Shown: positions 17,218-26,912 of the stretch, piece after piece
Layout: every line of letters begins with the position of its first letter
Position numbering within the stretch: the first letter of the stretch is position 1
Source: Nostoc sp. NIES-4103
Lineage (GTDB): Bacteria; Cyanobacteriota; Cyanobacteriia; Cyanobacteriales; Nostocaceae
Reading direction: 5' to 3'
Length of the DNA: 64,000 nucleotides
Assembly: GCF_002368335.1 (NCBI RefSeq)
Contig: NZ_AP018288.1
Span: 4,017,323 to 4,081,322, forward strand
The notes under the pieces: generated by a model
Seen by the model: the letters and a program-made list of their open reading frames with translations, nothing else
Told to the model about the DNA's origin: nothing
Databases searched by the model: none
Program-made: the position numbers and the translations under genes

Positions 17218-17737
17218 CTGACTTATGTAAGTATTTTCTACAATTGCCCCAGTTTATACCTACAGTATTAATTTACTAACCGTGAATTTACTTAAAAAAT
17301 CTGCTAAACCTAATTGGGAACCGTAATTTAACTGAATTGAAGCAGCTGGGATTCTACTTAACCTCAGTTTGGGTTAAGACGATTTCGCTGTTAGTTATAC
17401 GAAGGAATAGGAGTTTTAGCCAACGATAGAATCATAATTTCTGCTTATGCCGAACTCAGATTAACAACTAATCATGTGAGCTTGATATAAGCGGTTGCAC
17501 TGGGCGGGCTTTTTGGCCATTGGTGTCAAGTTATAGCAGTCGAATCATAGATTAGGACATTTTAAAATCGTCAATGACAGTAACAGTAAGGTTTTTACCT
17601 CCTGCCTCCTGCCTCCTGCCTCCTGCTATATGCAAACTCTCAGGTGTTTGAGCTTGATATCATGTCATCTTTGCGACATATGAAATAAGGGCGTACAAAT
17701 GTACGCCCCTACAAAGTATTTATTTTTTGTAGGCTGG
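17218..17737. repeat. Intergenic region with CCTCCTG tandem repeat and GGGCGTACA palindrome
   Basis: About 17598-17625 contains four CCTCCTG units. GGGCGTACAAATGTACGCCC at 17689-17708 is a near-perfect palindrome followed by CTACA, close to the 28-bp palindrome at 36095-36122. No gene seen. Confidence 0.6.
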
Positions 17738-19768
17738 CTAACTCTGCAAAATATCTAATAACTGTGCTTCAGTTAGCTGATTAATTCCCAACTCCTGCGC
17801 TTTATCTAATTTAGAACCGGCATCTTCTCCTACAACTAAATAATCAGTTTTTTTGCTAATGGAATCAGTCACTTTACCACCAGCTTTTTGAATCAATGCC
17901 TTTGCTTCATCGCGCTTTAAAGTTGGCAGAGTACCCGTAATCACAAAAGTTTTCCCAGCCAATTTTTGATTACTATCACCAACTGTTGTAGCTTCAGCTA
18001 TGAATTGCAATCCTGCTAGTTGCAAGCGTTCAATTAAAGTTTGATTGGCATCAATGCGGAACCACTGATATACAGACTGGGCAATTTCAGCGCCAATACC
18101 GTAAATACCTTCAATATCTGACTGCTTTGCTGTAGCCAATTGGTCTACTGTGGGATACTTCTGTGTCAATAATTGAGCATTTACACTGCCAACATGACGG
18201 ATGCCTAAACCATACAATACCCTTGACCAAGGTTGATTTTTCGATCGCGCGATCGCATCCACTAATTTCTCTGCTGACTTTTGCCCCATCCTTTCTAATG
18301 CACACAATTTGCTTTCTGTCAATTCGTATAAATCAGCAACGGAATGCACCAAACCTTTATCCACAAGTTGATGCACCAGTTTTTCGCCCACGCCTTTAAT
18401 ATCTAAAGCATCACGGCTGACCCAATGTTCTATCGACCCTTTGAGAATTGCTGCACAGGAAGCATTAACGCACCGAGTCACGGCTTCACCTGATTCTCGC
18501 ACCACTGGCTGACCGCAAACTGGACAATTACTGGGCATGACAAACGCCTCAGTGTCAGCAGGACGGAGTTCTTTGAGTACCCGCACCACTTCAGGAATGA
18601 TTTCCCCAGCTTTGCGGACAATCACAGTATCACCGATGCGGATGTCTAATTGGGCAATGCGATCGCTATTATGTAAAGTAGCACGGGAAACAGTCGTCCC
18701 CGCTAATTGCACTGGGCGCATTTCTGCCAAAGGAGTTAACGCGCCTGTTCTCCCAACATTCACAGCAATATTCTCTACACGGGTGGGTGCTTCTTCTGCT
18801 GGGTACTTCAACGCCACAGCCCAACGGGGAAATTTCTGGGTAAACCCTAACTGTTCTTGTAATTTAAAAGAATTCAGCTTCACTACCACCCCATCAGTCA
18901 TGTAAGCTAAATTCAAGCGTTCCGTATCCCAATATTTGTAATATTCTGCCACTTCTGCTAAAGAGCCACATAACTTGTGGTTAGGGTTGACGCGAAAACC
19001 CATCTTTTGCAACAACTCCAAAGCTTCCCATTGCGTATTGGAAATACTCGCGTCATCCATACCAGGAATGTGCAGCGTATAGGCAAAAAAATCTAACCGC
19101 CGCCGAGCTACAATGCGGGAGTCTAATTGTCTGAGTGTACCAGCTGCGGCATTACGAGGATTGGCAAATAACTGTTCACCTGCTTTTAGGCGTTCCTCGT
19201 TGATTTGTTTAAACACTTCTAAAGGCAAAAACGCCTCACCCCGCACTTCTACCTTTTCCAGATTTTCTAAACCTGCTAAATTCAAGCGCAACGGAATTGA
19301 ACGTATTGTCCGCACATTTTGGGTAATGTCTTCACCCATGACTCCATCACCCCTAGTTGCACCCCTAACTAGAATGCCATTTTGGTAGGTAAGGGCGATC
19401 GCAGAACCATCAATTTTCAGTTCCGAGACATATTCTACAGAGGTTATGGTCGGTACTTGTCGCCGCCAACGCTGATCCCAGGCTTGCAACTCATCAACAT
19501 TAAATGCATTTTCCAGACTATACAATGGGATATTGTGCCGCACCGAAGTAAACTGCGTTGCTGGTTTCTCACCCACCCGTTGAGTAGGACTATCTGGTGC
19601 AATTAATTCTGGATACTGAGTTTCCAGTTGTTGCAATTCTCGATACAGTTGGTCATAAACTGCATCTTCCATGATTGGTGCATCTAGCACATAATATGCA
19701 TAGCTGGCTTGTTGCAACAACTGGCGCAATTCTTCTATACGTTTTCCTACTGACTCAATCTGTATCAT
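17738..19768 (-). CDS. ligA: NAD-dependent DNA ligase LigA
   Basis: Joins nicks in DNA using NAD. The adenylation motif KIDG is in EYVSELKIDGSAIALTYQNG (the K receives AMP). The Ia region (YYVLDAPIMEDAVYDQLYREL), the OB fold, a four-cysteine zinc finger (CPVCGQ ... CVNASC), helix-hairpin-helix repeats and a C-terminal BRCT domain (LAGKTFVITGTLPTLKRDEA) are in the usual order. The open frame reaches back to 19822, but the family start matches the internal ATG at 19768 (MIQIESVGKRIEELR), which I prefer. No strong ribosome-binding site for either start. Confidence 0.96.
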   Translation of the reverse strand: MIQIESVGKRIEELRQLLQQASYAYYVLDAPIMEDAVYDQLYRELQQLETQYPELIAPDSPTQRVGEKPATQFTSVRHNIPLYSLENAFNVDELQAWDQRWRRQVPTITSVEYVSELKIDGSAIALTYQNGILVRGATRGDGVMGEDITQNVRTIRSIPLRLNLAGLENLEKVEVRGEAFLPLEVFKQINEERLKAGEQLFANPRNAAAGTLRQLDSRIVARRRLDFFAYTLHIPGMDDASISNTQWEALELLQKMGFRVNPNHKLCGSLAEVAEYYKYWDTERLNLAYMTDGVVVKLNSFKLQEQLGFTQKFPRWAVALKYPAEEAPTRVENIAVNVGRTGALTPLAEMRPVQLAGTTVSRATLHNSDRIAQLDIRIGDTVIVRKAGEIIPEVVRVLKELRPADTEAFVMPSNCPVCGQPVVRESGEAVTRCVNASCAAILKGSIEHWVSRDALDIKGVGEKLVHQLVDKGLVHSVADLYELTESKLCALERMGQKSAEKLVDAIARSKNQPWSRVLYGLGIRHVGSVNAQLLTQKYPTVDQLATAKQSDIEGIYGIGAEIAQSVYQWFRIDANQTLIERLQLAGLQFIAEATTVGDSNQKLAGKTFVITGTLPTLKRDEAKALIQKAGGKVTDSISKKTDYLVVGEDAGSKLDKAQELGINQLTEAQLLDILQS

Positions 19769-20225
19769 TAGACTTTTGCTAAATACTTTAGGAATAGAGT
19801 TTAAAGACGATGAAACCCGCATAGGCAGGCCTTGTTTATATAGTTCTATCTTAAAAGGATGAGGGTAGCGAAAGAAATTGGTTAGGAATCTCTGTCTTCG
19901 ACTGCATATAAAAATCGAGTGATGTCAATCAGTTTACGATTAGCAAAGGTACTTGAGATAAACACAAGCTACTTTTCTAGGTTACTCGGTTTAATGTGAA
20001 TCGTTCCATCCAATTGCACACCCAGTCAAAATAATTCGTAATTGATAATTTATAATTCGTAATTATACCCCATACCTAAAGGTAGTTACTCTGAACAATG
20101 AATAACTTGTTTATTTTCCATCAATCAATTAAGTTGCTCTGCATCCTCAATTTATGAAAAATTAATTAATAATTATTCAATTATTAATTACGAATTACGA
20201 ATTACGAATTAGTAATTATTTGGTC
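19769..20225. repeat. Divergent intergenic region with AATTCGTAATT repeats
   Basis: AT-rich. AATTCGTAATT-type units occur at about 20034-20066 and, inverted, at about 20180-20215. The two groups could pair. It lies between ligA and the glycerophosphodiesterase, so it must hold promoters for both. No gene seen. Confidence 0.5.
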
Positions 20226-21236
20226 ATGGTTGAAAATTTCCCAGATACACCCCCCATTGTCATTGCCCATAGAGGTGCTAGCGGCTACCGTCCAGAACAT
20301 ACTTTAGCAGCTTATGAATTAGCGATCGCACTAGGATGTGACTATGTTGAACCAGATTTAGTTTCCACTAAAGATGGTGTTTTAATTGCTCGTCATGAAA
20401 ACGAAATTTCCGAAACCACCGACGTTGCAGACCGTCCAGAATTTGCTCACCTTCAAACTACCAAAATTATAGATGGAGAATCAAAAACTGGCTTCTTTAC
20501 AGAAGATTTTACGCTTGCAGAACTGAAAACACTACGGGCAAAGGAACGCCTACCCCAACTGCGCCCACAAAATACAGCATATGATGGACTGTTGGAAATT
20601 CCCACATTGCAAGAAATTATTGATTTAGTTAAAAGTAGAAGTACCCAAAGTAATCGTACTATCGGTATTTATCCTGAAACTAAACATCCAACTTACTTTC
20701 AGTCTATAGGATTATCATTAGAAGAACCCCTATTAGCAACTTTACAAGCAAACGATTATCAAGGAGCTAACGCACCTGTTTTCATTCAGTCTTTTGAAGT
20801 GAGTAACTTGCAATATTTATCGACAAAAACTGATTTACCTTTAGTGCAATTGATCAACGCTAGTGGTCAACCTTATGATTTTGTAGTTAATGGTGATGTT
20901 CGCACCTATGCAGACTTAATTACAACATCAGGGTTAAAAGAAATAAGTAAATATGCACAGGCGATCGGAGTCCATAAAAATCTACTTCTTCCTAGAGATA
21001 ATACTAATAAATTGCTGTCACCAACATCTTTAGTCACTGATGCACATGCAGTTTCTTTACTAGTTCATGTTTGGACTTTCCGCAATGAAGACATCTTTTT
21101 ACCACTAGACTTTCAAGGAAATCCTCAAGGCGAATATGAACTGTTTTTCAGCTTGGGCATTGATGGCGTATTTAGTGATTATCCAGATTGGGTAATGGAG
21201 ACTGGTGACTGGGTACTAGGGACTGGGGACTGGTGA
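20226..21236 (+). CDS. Glycerophosphodiester phosphodiesterase with repeat-derived C-terminus
   Basis: Hydrolyses glycerophosphodiesters to glycerol-3-phosphate and an alcohol. GDPD motifs are clear: IAHRGASGYRPEHTLAAYE (catalytic H), then CDYVEPDLVSTKDGVLIARHE (metal-binding E/D and second H). A TIM-barrel core follows, ending ...FFSLGIDGVFSDYPDW. No signal peptide is seen. A TTG at 20220 would add two residues; I chose the ATG. The last 13 residues (METGDWVLGTGDW) are translated from a GGGGACTGG tandem repeat, so the natural stop codon seems to have been replaced by one inside the repeat. Confidence 0.92.
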   Translation: MVENFPDTPPIVIAHRGASGYRPEHTLAAYELAIALGCDYVEPDLVSTKDGVLIARHENEISETTDVADRPEFAHLQTTKIIDGESKTGFFTEDFTLAELKTLRAKERLPQLRPQNTAYDGLLEIPTLQEIIDLVKSRSTQSNRTIGIYPETKHPTYFQSIGLSLEEPLLATLQANDYQGANAPVFIQSFEVSNLQYLSTKTDLPLVQLINASGQPYDFVVNGDVRTYADLITTSGLKEISKYAQAIGVHKNLLLPRDNTNKLLSPTSLVTDAHAVSLLVHVWTFRNEDIFLPLDFQGNPQGEYELFFSLGIDGVFSDYPDWVMETGDWVLGTGDW

Positions 21237-21297
21237 CTAGGTAAGAGTTTTCCCAATACCCAATACCCAGTACCCAGTACCCAATTCCCAATTCCCT

Positions 21298-22515
21298 CTA
21301 ATAAAGTGATGCCAATACTTTATCAGCTGCTGCCCGAAATGCAGTTGCAGCACCGGCACTCATATCACGGGGGGCACAGATGCGATTTCTTACATAGGCT
21401 AGTGTAATGGCTCCTACAGCAGCCACAAGCGGGTCAGCATCGTCCTTACCGCCTACGCGCCCCCACGGTAATGCTGTGCCATTGTCATTGATCAGATAGT
21501 CAGCTAATAGTCGCAGGTGAAAATCAACTGCTTCTTTGACTGCAAAAGTGTCACCATTTACCGCCAATGCTTGCACCCCAGAGTTTTTAAGAATGTCTCC
21601 AATGGCAACTTCTCGATTATCAGTCAATCTTTCAGCTGCTTCTGCCCGAAATTGGATTTCCTGGCTAGTTGCTGGGTCGGGGGGTAAAAGATTACCAATG
21701 GGTGTTACTCCCCATCTGCGGCGTAGCAGTAAATTGTTAGTAATCTCATCCGATTTCACGCGATGATAAGCAGGACGTTGGTTGAGTGCTTCAAACCAAG
21801 CATTAATGCGAGGATAACGTGGATTTCCCTTGAGGTGATATCCTCGATAAACAGGTAAATTAGCTGCTAATCGGTCAAGATGAGGACTGTAGCTAATATC
21901 TACAATGCTAAAAGTTGACAAAAAGTAAGGCCCAGGATACTTTCCTAAAGTTTGTTCAAGTTCGTCTAATTTAGCTTCAAAAGCTGCCTGTAAGTTGGCT
22001 AATTCATTAGCATCTTCAGGTGGTTGTCTGAGGAATTTGTAAGCGACATCCCTAAAACCATTGGTTTCAGCATCCTCAAGCCACTGCCTTGCAATGGCGT
22101 TTTCTTCTGGGTCTTCAGGGAGTAAGGTAGATCCAAATCGCTCTTCTAATGCTAAAAGAATATCTTTAGATTCATAGACTAACTTGCCCTCAATTTTTGC
22201 AGCGGGGACAAGAGTTGTAGGAACTAAATCGGTATACCATTTAGGCTTGTTACTTAAGTCGATAAACTCCGTTGCAAACGGAATTTCCTTTTCTTCCAGA
22301 GCAAACCAAACCCTTTCACAAAAAGGACACCAAGAGTTGGTATCGCGGTAAAGTAATACTGGTGGTTCTGTATCTGGATGCAGTTTGTGGAGACTGCTAG
22401 GAATGGGAGCAGTAGAAGGCGATTGTCCTGGTCTACGCACGCGTCGAGCAGGGGTATTTTTTTGAGCAATTTCTAATATTTCTTCCCAACTGGATATTGT
22501 ATTTATAATTGACAT
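21298..22515 (-). CDS. Glutathione S-transferase family protein, long form (405 residues)
   Basis: The thioredoxin-like domain at about 50-130 has a CPFC motif (DTNSWCPFCERVWFALEE), as in omega/DHAR-type GSTs. The helical GST domain follows to about 250. About 150 further residues (QEIQFRAEAAERLTDNREVAIGD...) form a helical extension not typical for the family. A likely role is glutathione-dependent thiol transfer or dehydroascorbate-type reduction. It lies in a group with another GST and a DUF442 protein on the same strand. Confidence 0.85.
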   Translation of the reverse strand: MSIINTISSWEEILEIAQKNTPARRVRRPGQSPSTAPIPSSLHKLHPDTEPPVLLYRDTNSWCPFCERVWFALEEKEIPFATEFIDLSNKPKWYTDLVPTTLVPAAKIEGKLVYESKDILLALEERFGSTLLPEDPEENAIARQWLEDAETNGFRDVAYKFLRQPPEDANELANLQAAFEAKLDELEQTLGKYPGPYFLSTFSIVDISYSPHLDRLAANLPVYRGYHLKGNPRYPRINAWFEALNQRPAYHRVKSDEITNNLLLRRRWGVTPIGNLLPPDPATSQEIQFRAEAAERLTDNREVAIGDILKNSGVQALAVNGDTFAVKEAVDFHLRLLADYLINDNGTALPWGRVGGKDDADPLVAAVGAITLAYVRNRICAPRDMSAGAATAFRAAADKVLASLY

Positions 22516-22648
22516 ATTGCACCTTGTTAAACTAATTCTTATTCCTTTTAAAATGGAAAATTTAATACTAATTCTATGTAAAGATGCGCTTAATTCGACC
22601 CCCCTGTAGTCCCCCCTTAGTAAGGGGAGACGCCAAAAGCAGGGGGTT

Positions 22649-22807
22649 AATATAGTGCAATACGGTTCAGTTAAGCATTTTTCCCTTCTCTCTGAGTCCT
22701 CTGCGCCTCTGCGGTAGCCTGCGGCAAGCCGCTACGCGTCTACGTTATAAAAATTGACTTTGGCAAAGAATTTTAACTCTAACTGAACGGTATTGTAATA
22801 TAGTGCA
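22649..22807. repeat. MITE-like element with inverted ends inside a 489-bp gene-free stretch (22516-23004)
   Basis: TGCAATACGGTTCAGTTAAG (from 22656) and the inverse of TAACTGAACGGTATTG (to 22796) form inverted ends. The element is flanked by the direct repeat AATATAGTGCA (22649-22659 and 22797-22807). The interior reads CCTTCTCTCTGAGTCCTCTG and holds a hairpin at TAGCCTGCGGCAAGCCGCTA. A partial copy lies in the opposite orientation at about 53556-53627. The rest of the gene-free stretch has no recognisable feature. Confidence 0.65.
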
Positions 22808-23004
22808 GTTTCACAGAGAAACGGTATAAGACGCGGATAAGCTAAAATCCATTTGATTTGCAAAATTAGTTTATCTAGCTACCCTTTGTTATTGGTATTT
22901 ACAAAGGACAAATGACTAATGACTAATGACTAAATTTGAATGATATATCAATATCTATAAATTAAGCATCAGCCTACTTTAAATTCAGGATAAAAACCTA
23001 TCAA

Positions 23005-23454
23005 TTAACTTTTTTCTGTCTGTTTAGCAAGATACTTATCAAGTAAGAATTGTTTGAGATGCGGTTGTTCTAAATTAAGACCGAGTTCTGTAGCTTTTTG
23101 AGTAATTTGTTCATAATTCAAGCCTTGATGAATAGCAGTGACAATCAAAGCGATGCCGCCAGCTCTTGCTCCAGCCGCACAATGAATTAAAACTGGTTTA
23201 GGCAAGTTTTCAATCTCTTGAATAGCTAACTCTGTTAGTTGCTGATTGGGTTCAGAAGGCTTTAACGGGACGTTAGCATATTGCAATCCAACTGCCTGTG
23301 CTTGCTGCTGTTCGTCACTTAAAAAACCTGCTTCATTGGGGGAACGTAGGTTGAGTACGGATTTAAATCCCTCTTGGGCTGCTTGTTGTAGCTGTTCCGG
23401 TGTTACTTGTCCAGTGACGCTGAGGTTGTCACTAACTTTTTTAGTATTACTCAT
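23005..23454 (-). CDS. DUF442 / BLH-type phosphatase-like protein
   Basis: A 149-residue protein with the fold and loop of the DUF442 (beta-lactamase-hydrolase-like) relatives of tyrosine phosphatases. The loop HCAAGARAGG is at about 98-107. The core NLRSPNEAGFLSDEQQQAQAVGLQYANVPLKP is typical. The Cys-to-Arg spacing is one shorter than in classical CX5R phosphatases, which is normal for this family. Members are often linked to sulfur oxidation or sulfide stress; this fits the GST neighbours but is inference. Confidence 0.82.
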   Translation of the reverse strand: MSNTKKVSDNLSVTGQVTPEQLQQAAQEGFKSVLNLRSPNEAGFLSDEQQQAQAVGLQYANVPLKPSEPNQQLTELAIQEIENLPKPVLIHCAAGARAGGIALIVTAIHQGLNYEQITQKATELGLNLEQPHLKQFLLDKYLAKQTEKS

Positions 23455-23633
23455 GATATTAACTACACAATTTCGGTAGGTTTATAGTATTTTATAGTAA
23501 ACTCTGTGTAAAAATCCAGAGTCTGTAGTTAGGACTCAGGAGGGGTGCTGCTGTCGCAGTACCCGTACAGGAGTCAGAATATAGAGGACTCCTGACTCCT
23601 TTTTTCTACAAATTTGAGCGCAACTTCATATTG

Positions 23634-24305
23634 CTAGACAGCTACAGGATTAGGAGTAGCAAATTTAGCATATCGCTCAATGTAGAATTCTTTTGGTTTA
23701 GCGATCGCTTTTACTGAATCACGCTCTTTCAAAGCTCGTTTCCACTGGCGTAGACGAGTGAATTCTTCTGGTACCCCAAAGCCACGATACTGCTTGAGTG
23801 CTGGCCAGCGCTCAAACCAAGGATAAAAGGTGAAATCAACCAAACTGATAGATTCACCAAACCAGTAGGGGCCATCTTTAGCAAGCTTTCCTAAAGCTTC
23901 ATTTTCGATAAATTCCAGATGTTTGTATAGTTCTTGTTTAGCTTCTTCTTGTTTTTGGGAATCTGGGCTTCGCAAAAGATTAGAAAAAGCAGGAACTAAT
24001 CTAGTATTTGCAAAATCGATCCAGATGCGAGCCTGTGCCCTATCAATAGGATTTTTGGGTAACAATGGAGGTTGAGGGAATACCTCATCTAGATATTCGT
24101 TAATAACTGCTGATTCCCAAACTCGGTTATCGCCATGAGTAATTGCAGGCACTTTCCCATAAGGAGAAACTTTAGTAAATCCTTCTGGTTTGTTTTGCAA
24201 ATCAATCTCAATCAAATCGAAGTCAATGCCCTTCTCTTGCAGTACCAAACGAGTACGGTGAGCATAAGGACAAGTAACTGCACTGTAGACTTTGATTTCA
24301 GCCAT
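23634..24305 (-). CDS. Glutathione S-transferase
   Basis: The N-terminal thioredoxin-like domain is IKVYSAVTCPYAHRTRLVLQEKG, with a single active cysteine in CPYA, and GKVPAITHGDNRVWES for glutathione binding. The helical domain has WIDFANTRLVPAF and SLVDFTFYPWFERW. Length 223 from the preferred ATG at 24305, which has AAGGAAC upstream; the frame is open to 24344 but those residues do not match the family. Likely a glutathione transferase or thiol transferase in stress or xenobiotic handling. Confidence 0.9.
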   Translation of the reverse strand: MAEIKVYSAVTCPYAHRTRLVLQEKGIDFDLIEIDLQNKPEGFTKVSPYGKVPAITHGDNRVWESAVINEYLDEVFPQPPLLPKNPIDRAQARIWIDFANTRLVPAFSNLLRSPDSQKQEEAKQELYKHLEFIENEALGKLAKDGPYWFGESISLVDFTFYPWFERWPALKQYRGFGVPEEFTRLRQWKRALKERDSVKAIAKPKEFYIERYAKFATPNPVAV

Positions 24306-24439
24306 GTTTAAGTTCCTTTGTGGATAGGACTTGTGAAACAACATTGGAAATTGAATTATTATTCAATTTCCCAAATCTTGAACTATTAGTGTTACTAAAA
24401 TACTTCTCAATTCAATAATTAAGGAACTTCCAAGAAATA

Positions 24440-24516
24440 AATTATCTTGTGGGATGGGTGTCCTCACCCGTCCTGGTCTGAAGGGCGGGTGAGGACACCC
24501 ATCCCACAAGATTATT
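24440..24516. repeat. Long hairpin element (about 33-bp arms, one or two mismatches)
   Basis: The arm beginning TCTTGTGGGATGGGTGTCC is repeated in inverse after the loop GTCTGAA. AGGAACTT near 24422 and AAGTTCCT near 24535 give outer ends, so the element may span about 24420-24545. A diverged second copy lies at about 43400-43480. It separates the GST from the arylsulfotransferase-like gene. Confidence 0.7.
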
Positions 24517-24599
24517 TTGCATATTTTTATTGTCAAGTTCCTAATAATTGCCAAATTATTAATTTTGAATTGTTTAGCAACACTAACCAAAGTTTTGTA

Positions 24600-25730
24600 C
24601 TAGAGCCAAGGCACTTCTTCAGGTGCATAACGGAAGGCTCGAAAAACTGAATTTTGTTCTCCACGAGTGACCAACGACTTTTCACCAGGAACATTACGAA
24701 CTGCAAAATGGGGATTAATGTATTCCCAGACAATTTCCCCTTCAATTGTCACCTCGAATATCCGACCAAAAGCACCTTCTGTAATCAAAGTATTGCCATT
24801 TGCTAGGCGTTGCGCTCCTGATATGTATGAACTAAAGAAATTGTGCGGCGGACTGTCGCTGTATTCCCAAACTATCTCTTTAGTTTGGCGGTTGACCTCA
24901 ATCACACGAGAGAAATTGAGTGCAGTATGACGACGATGTGCGCCGTTGTCGAAAATCAGGATATTGCCGTTAGGTAATTCGTTAGGGAAGTGCTGCTGTG
25001 CTAGTACATCATCACCTAGCGTCCAGATGATCTTTCCTGTTTGGCGATCGACGATCGCCACCGTAGATATATTGCGAAAGCTCACTATAATATTGCCATC
25101 GGCGAGTTCGCCCACAGTATTACCATGAGTCCATTCGTGGCGGTGATCCTGGGGAGTAATGGTAAAAATATCTGGATCTAGATGTTCGTAGGCGTGCCAA
25201 GTCCACACAATCTCACCACCAGGAGTCACTTCGTACAGTACATCAGCATAGATATCTCCGTCTGCTTCTGTTCCCGGTACGCCGCCTTTGATGCGGGGGA
25301 CTAAAGACTGAGGTATCTTTTCAATAGCTAGTAGAATTGTGTTGCCATTGCGGAGGCGGCGGCCATCGTGATGGTGGTCTGGATGCTTATATTCCCAGAT
25401 AATATTTCCTTGAGGATCTGCTTCTAAAACAACACCACTTTTGAATGCAGCCCACAAGGGAAAACGTAATGAATCGTCTGGTGGAGTCTTACCGTTATAA
25501 AAGAGGTTGCCATTGGGTAAAAGATAACCATACAACCCTGGCGAATATGGCAGATTCCATTGATGTACTACTTCGCCTTCGAGGTTTAGAAGATAGACTT
25601 CTCCCTTACCTGTAAGCGGTGCAAAAAGTGTATATCCTTTAAATGCTTTGTCAGGATTGTAAGCTCTTAAACCAGTACCCCGACGACGAATAGTATTTTG
25701 GTCAACAGATGTTGATATTGCAACAGTCAT
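24600..25730 (-). CDS. Arylsulfotransferase-like (ASST family) beta-propeller protein
   Basis: Repeated blades of the form LPNGNxLxxxxG...GxxVWEY (YLLPNGNLFYNGK, RLRNGNTILLA, LADGNIIVSF, LPNGNILIFDNG, RLANGNTLITEG) give a six-blade propeller of the ASST type. Conserved histidines (DHHHDGRR, DHRHEWTHGN, GAHRRH) lie where ASST enzymes transfer sulfuryl groups. There is no signal peptide, unlike the periplasmic enterobacterial enzyme. A phenol-sulfate transfer role is plausible given the sulfur-related neighbourhood, but substrate is unknown. Confidence 0.78.
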   Translation of the reverse strand: MTVAISTSVDQNTIRRRGTGLRAYNPDKAFKGYTLFAPLTGKGEVYLLNLEGEVVHQWNLPYSPGLYGYLLPNGNLFYNGKTPPDDSLRFPLWAAFKSGVVLEADPQGNIIWEYKHPDHHHDGRRLRNGNTILLAIEKIPQSLVPRIKGGVPGTEADGDIYADVLYEVTPGGEIVWTWHAYEHLDPDIFTITPQDHRHEWTHGNTVGELADGNIIVSFRNISTVAIVDRQTGKIIWTLGDDVLAQQHFPNELPNGNILIFDNGAHRRHTALNFSRVIEVNRQTKEIVWEYSDSPPHNFFSSYISGAQRLANGNTLITEGAFGRIFEVTIEGEIVWEYINPHFAVRNVPGEKSLVTRGEQNSVFRAFRYAPEEVPWL

Positions 25731-25753
25731 AATTTCACCTACTAAATATATTT

Positions 25754-25870
25754 AATTGGGAATTGGGAATTGGGAATTGGGAATTGGGAATTGGGCATTG
25801 GGAATTGGGAATTGGGTTCTAGTTATTTCTCCCCATATTCCCATCTCCCTCATCTCCCCCATCCCCCCAT
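25754..25870. repeat. Tandem GGGAATT repeats and C-rich repeats
   Basis: About nine GGGAATT(G) heptamers at 25754-25817. They are followed by CATCTCC/CATCCCC units at about 25838-25874, which reach the stop of the aldo-keto reductase gene. Confidence 0.75.
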
Positions 25871-25874
25871 CTCC

Positions 25875-26912
25875 TCATGGTGCTGGGTTTGGAGATTGAG
25901 CGTGAACGGCATCTAACTCTTCTAAAATGTCTTTATCAAGAACAACATTGACACTTTCTAGATTCTCTTGGAGTTGTTCTAATGTTGTGGCACCGATAAT
26001 TGTGCTGGTGACAAACCAACGACTCCGCACAAATGCCAAAGCTAGTTGTGCTGGACTTAGTTGATGGTGTTTGGCAATATCAATATAAGCTGCTACTACT
26101 TCACTAACTTTTGGTTTCAAGTAGCGTTGACCAAAATTTTCAAACAAAGAAAATCTTGCTTTTTCTGGTTTACCATTTAGATATTTACCAGTTAATAAAC
26201 CAAAGGCTAAAGGACTATAAGCTAGTAAGCCAATATTTTCATAATAAACTGCTTCTGCAAGAGCGCCATCAAACACACGATTCAGCAAGTTGTAAGCATT
26301 TTGAATGGAAACAACTTTGGGTAATCCTAACTGTTTAGCAGCATTACTAAATTGGGTAACTCCCCAAGGCGTCTCATTACTCAAACCGAGATAGCGAATT
26401 TTTCCGGCTTGAATGACATCAGCGAAAGCTTCGAGTTGTTCAACTATCGGTGTTGATGGTTTCACTTGAGTCGGGTCAAATACTGTTTGTCCAAAGCGTG
26501 GCACATAGCGGTCTGGCCAGTGGATTTGGTATAAGTCTATGTAGTCTGTCTGCAATCTTTTTAGACTATCGTCTACAGCTTGTTTAATATTATCACGGTC
26601 AATTGCTTTTGCTCCTCCACGCAACCATTTAAAGCCTCGACCAGGCCCCGCTATTTTAGTAGCGACAATCAATTTGTCTCGCTGTTGATGCTTTAACCAT
26701 TCTCCAATGAACTTTTCAGTTGTACCGTAAGTTTCAGCACTGGCTGGTACTGGGTACATCTCAGCCGCATCAATGAAGTTAACCCCTTGGGCAATAGCAT
26801 AGTCTAGCTGTTGGTGGGCTTCTTCAATGGTATTTTGTCGCCCATAAGTCATGGTGCCAAGACAAATTTCTGATACTTTTAGGTCACTTTCGCCAAGTTG
26901 GTTATACTGCAT
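25875..26912 (-). CDS. Aldo-keto reductase (Tas/YajO-like)
   Basis: NADPH-dependent reductase with TIM-barrel fold. The tetrad is D48 (FIDAAEMYP), Y53, K86 (IVATKIAG) and H131 (LYQIHWPD). [24 protein letters not shown] and LSNETPWGV are close to what I recall of the E. coli Tas protein. The last residues (AQSPNPAP) end next to a repeat. Physiological substrate unknown. Confidence 0.9.

Noticed and set aside
23520..23610. Rho-independent terminator AGGAGTCAG...CTGACTCCTTTTTT
   Set aside because: It points along the plus strand while both flanking genes are on the minus strand, so it is more likely part of a dispersed repeat.
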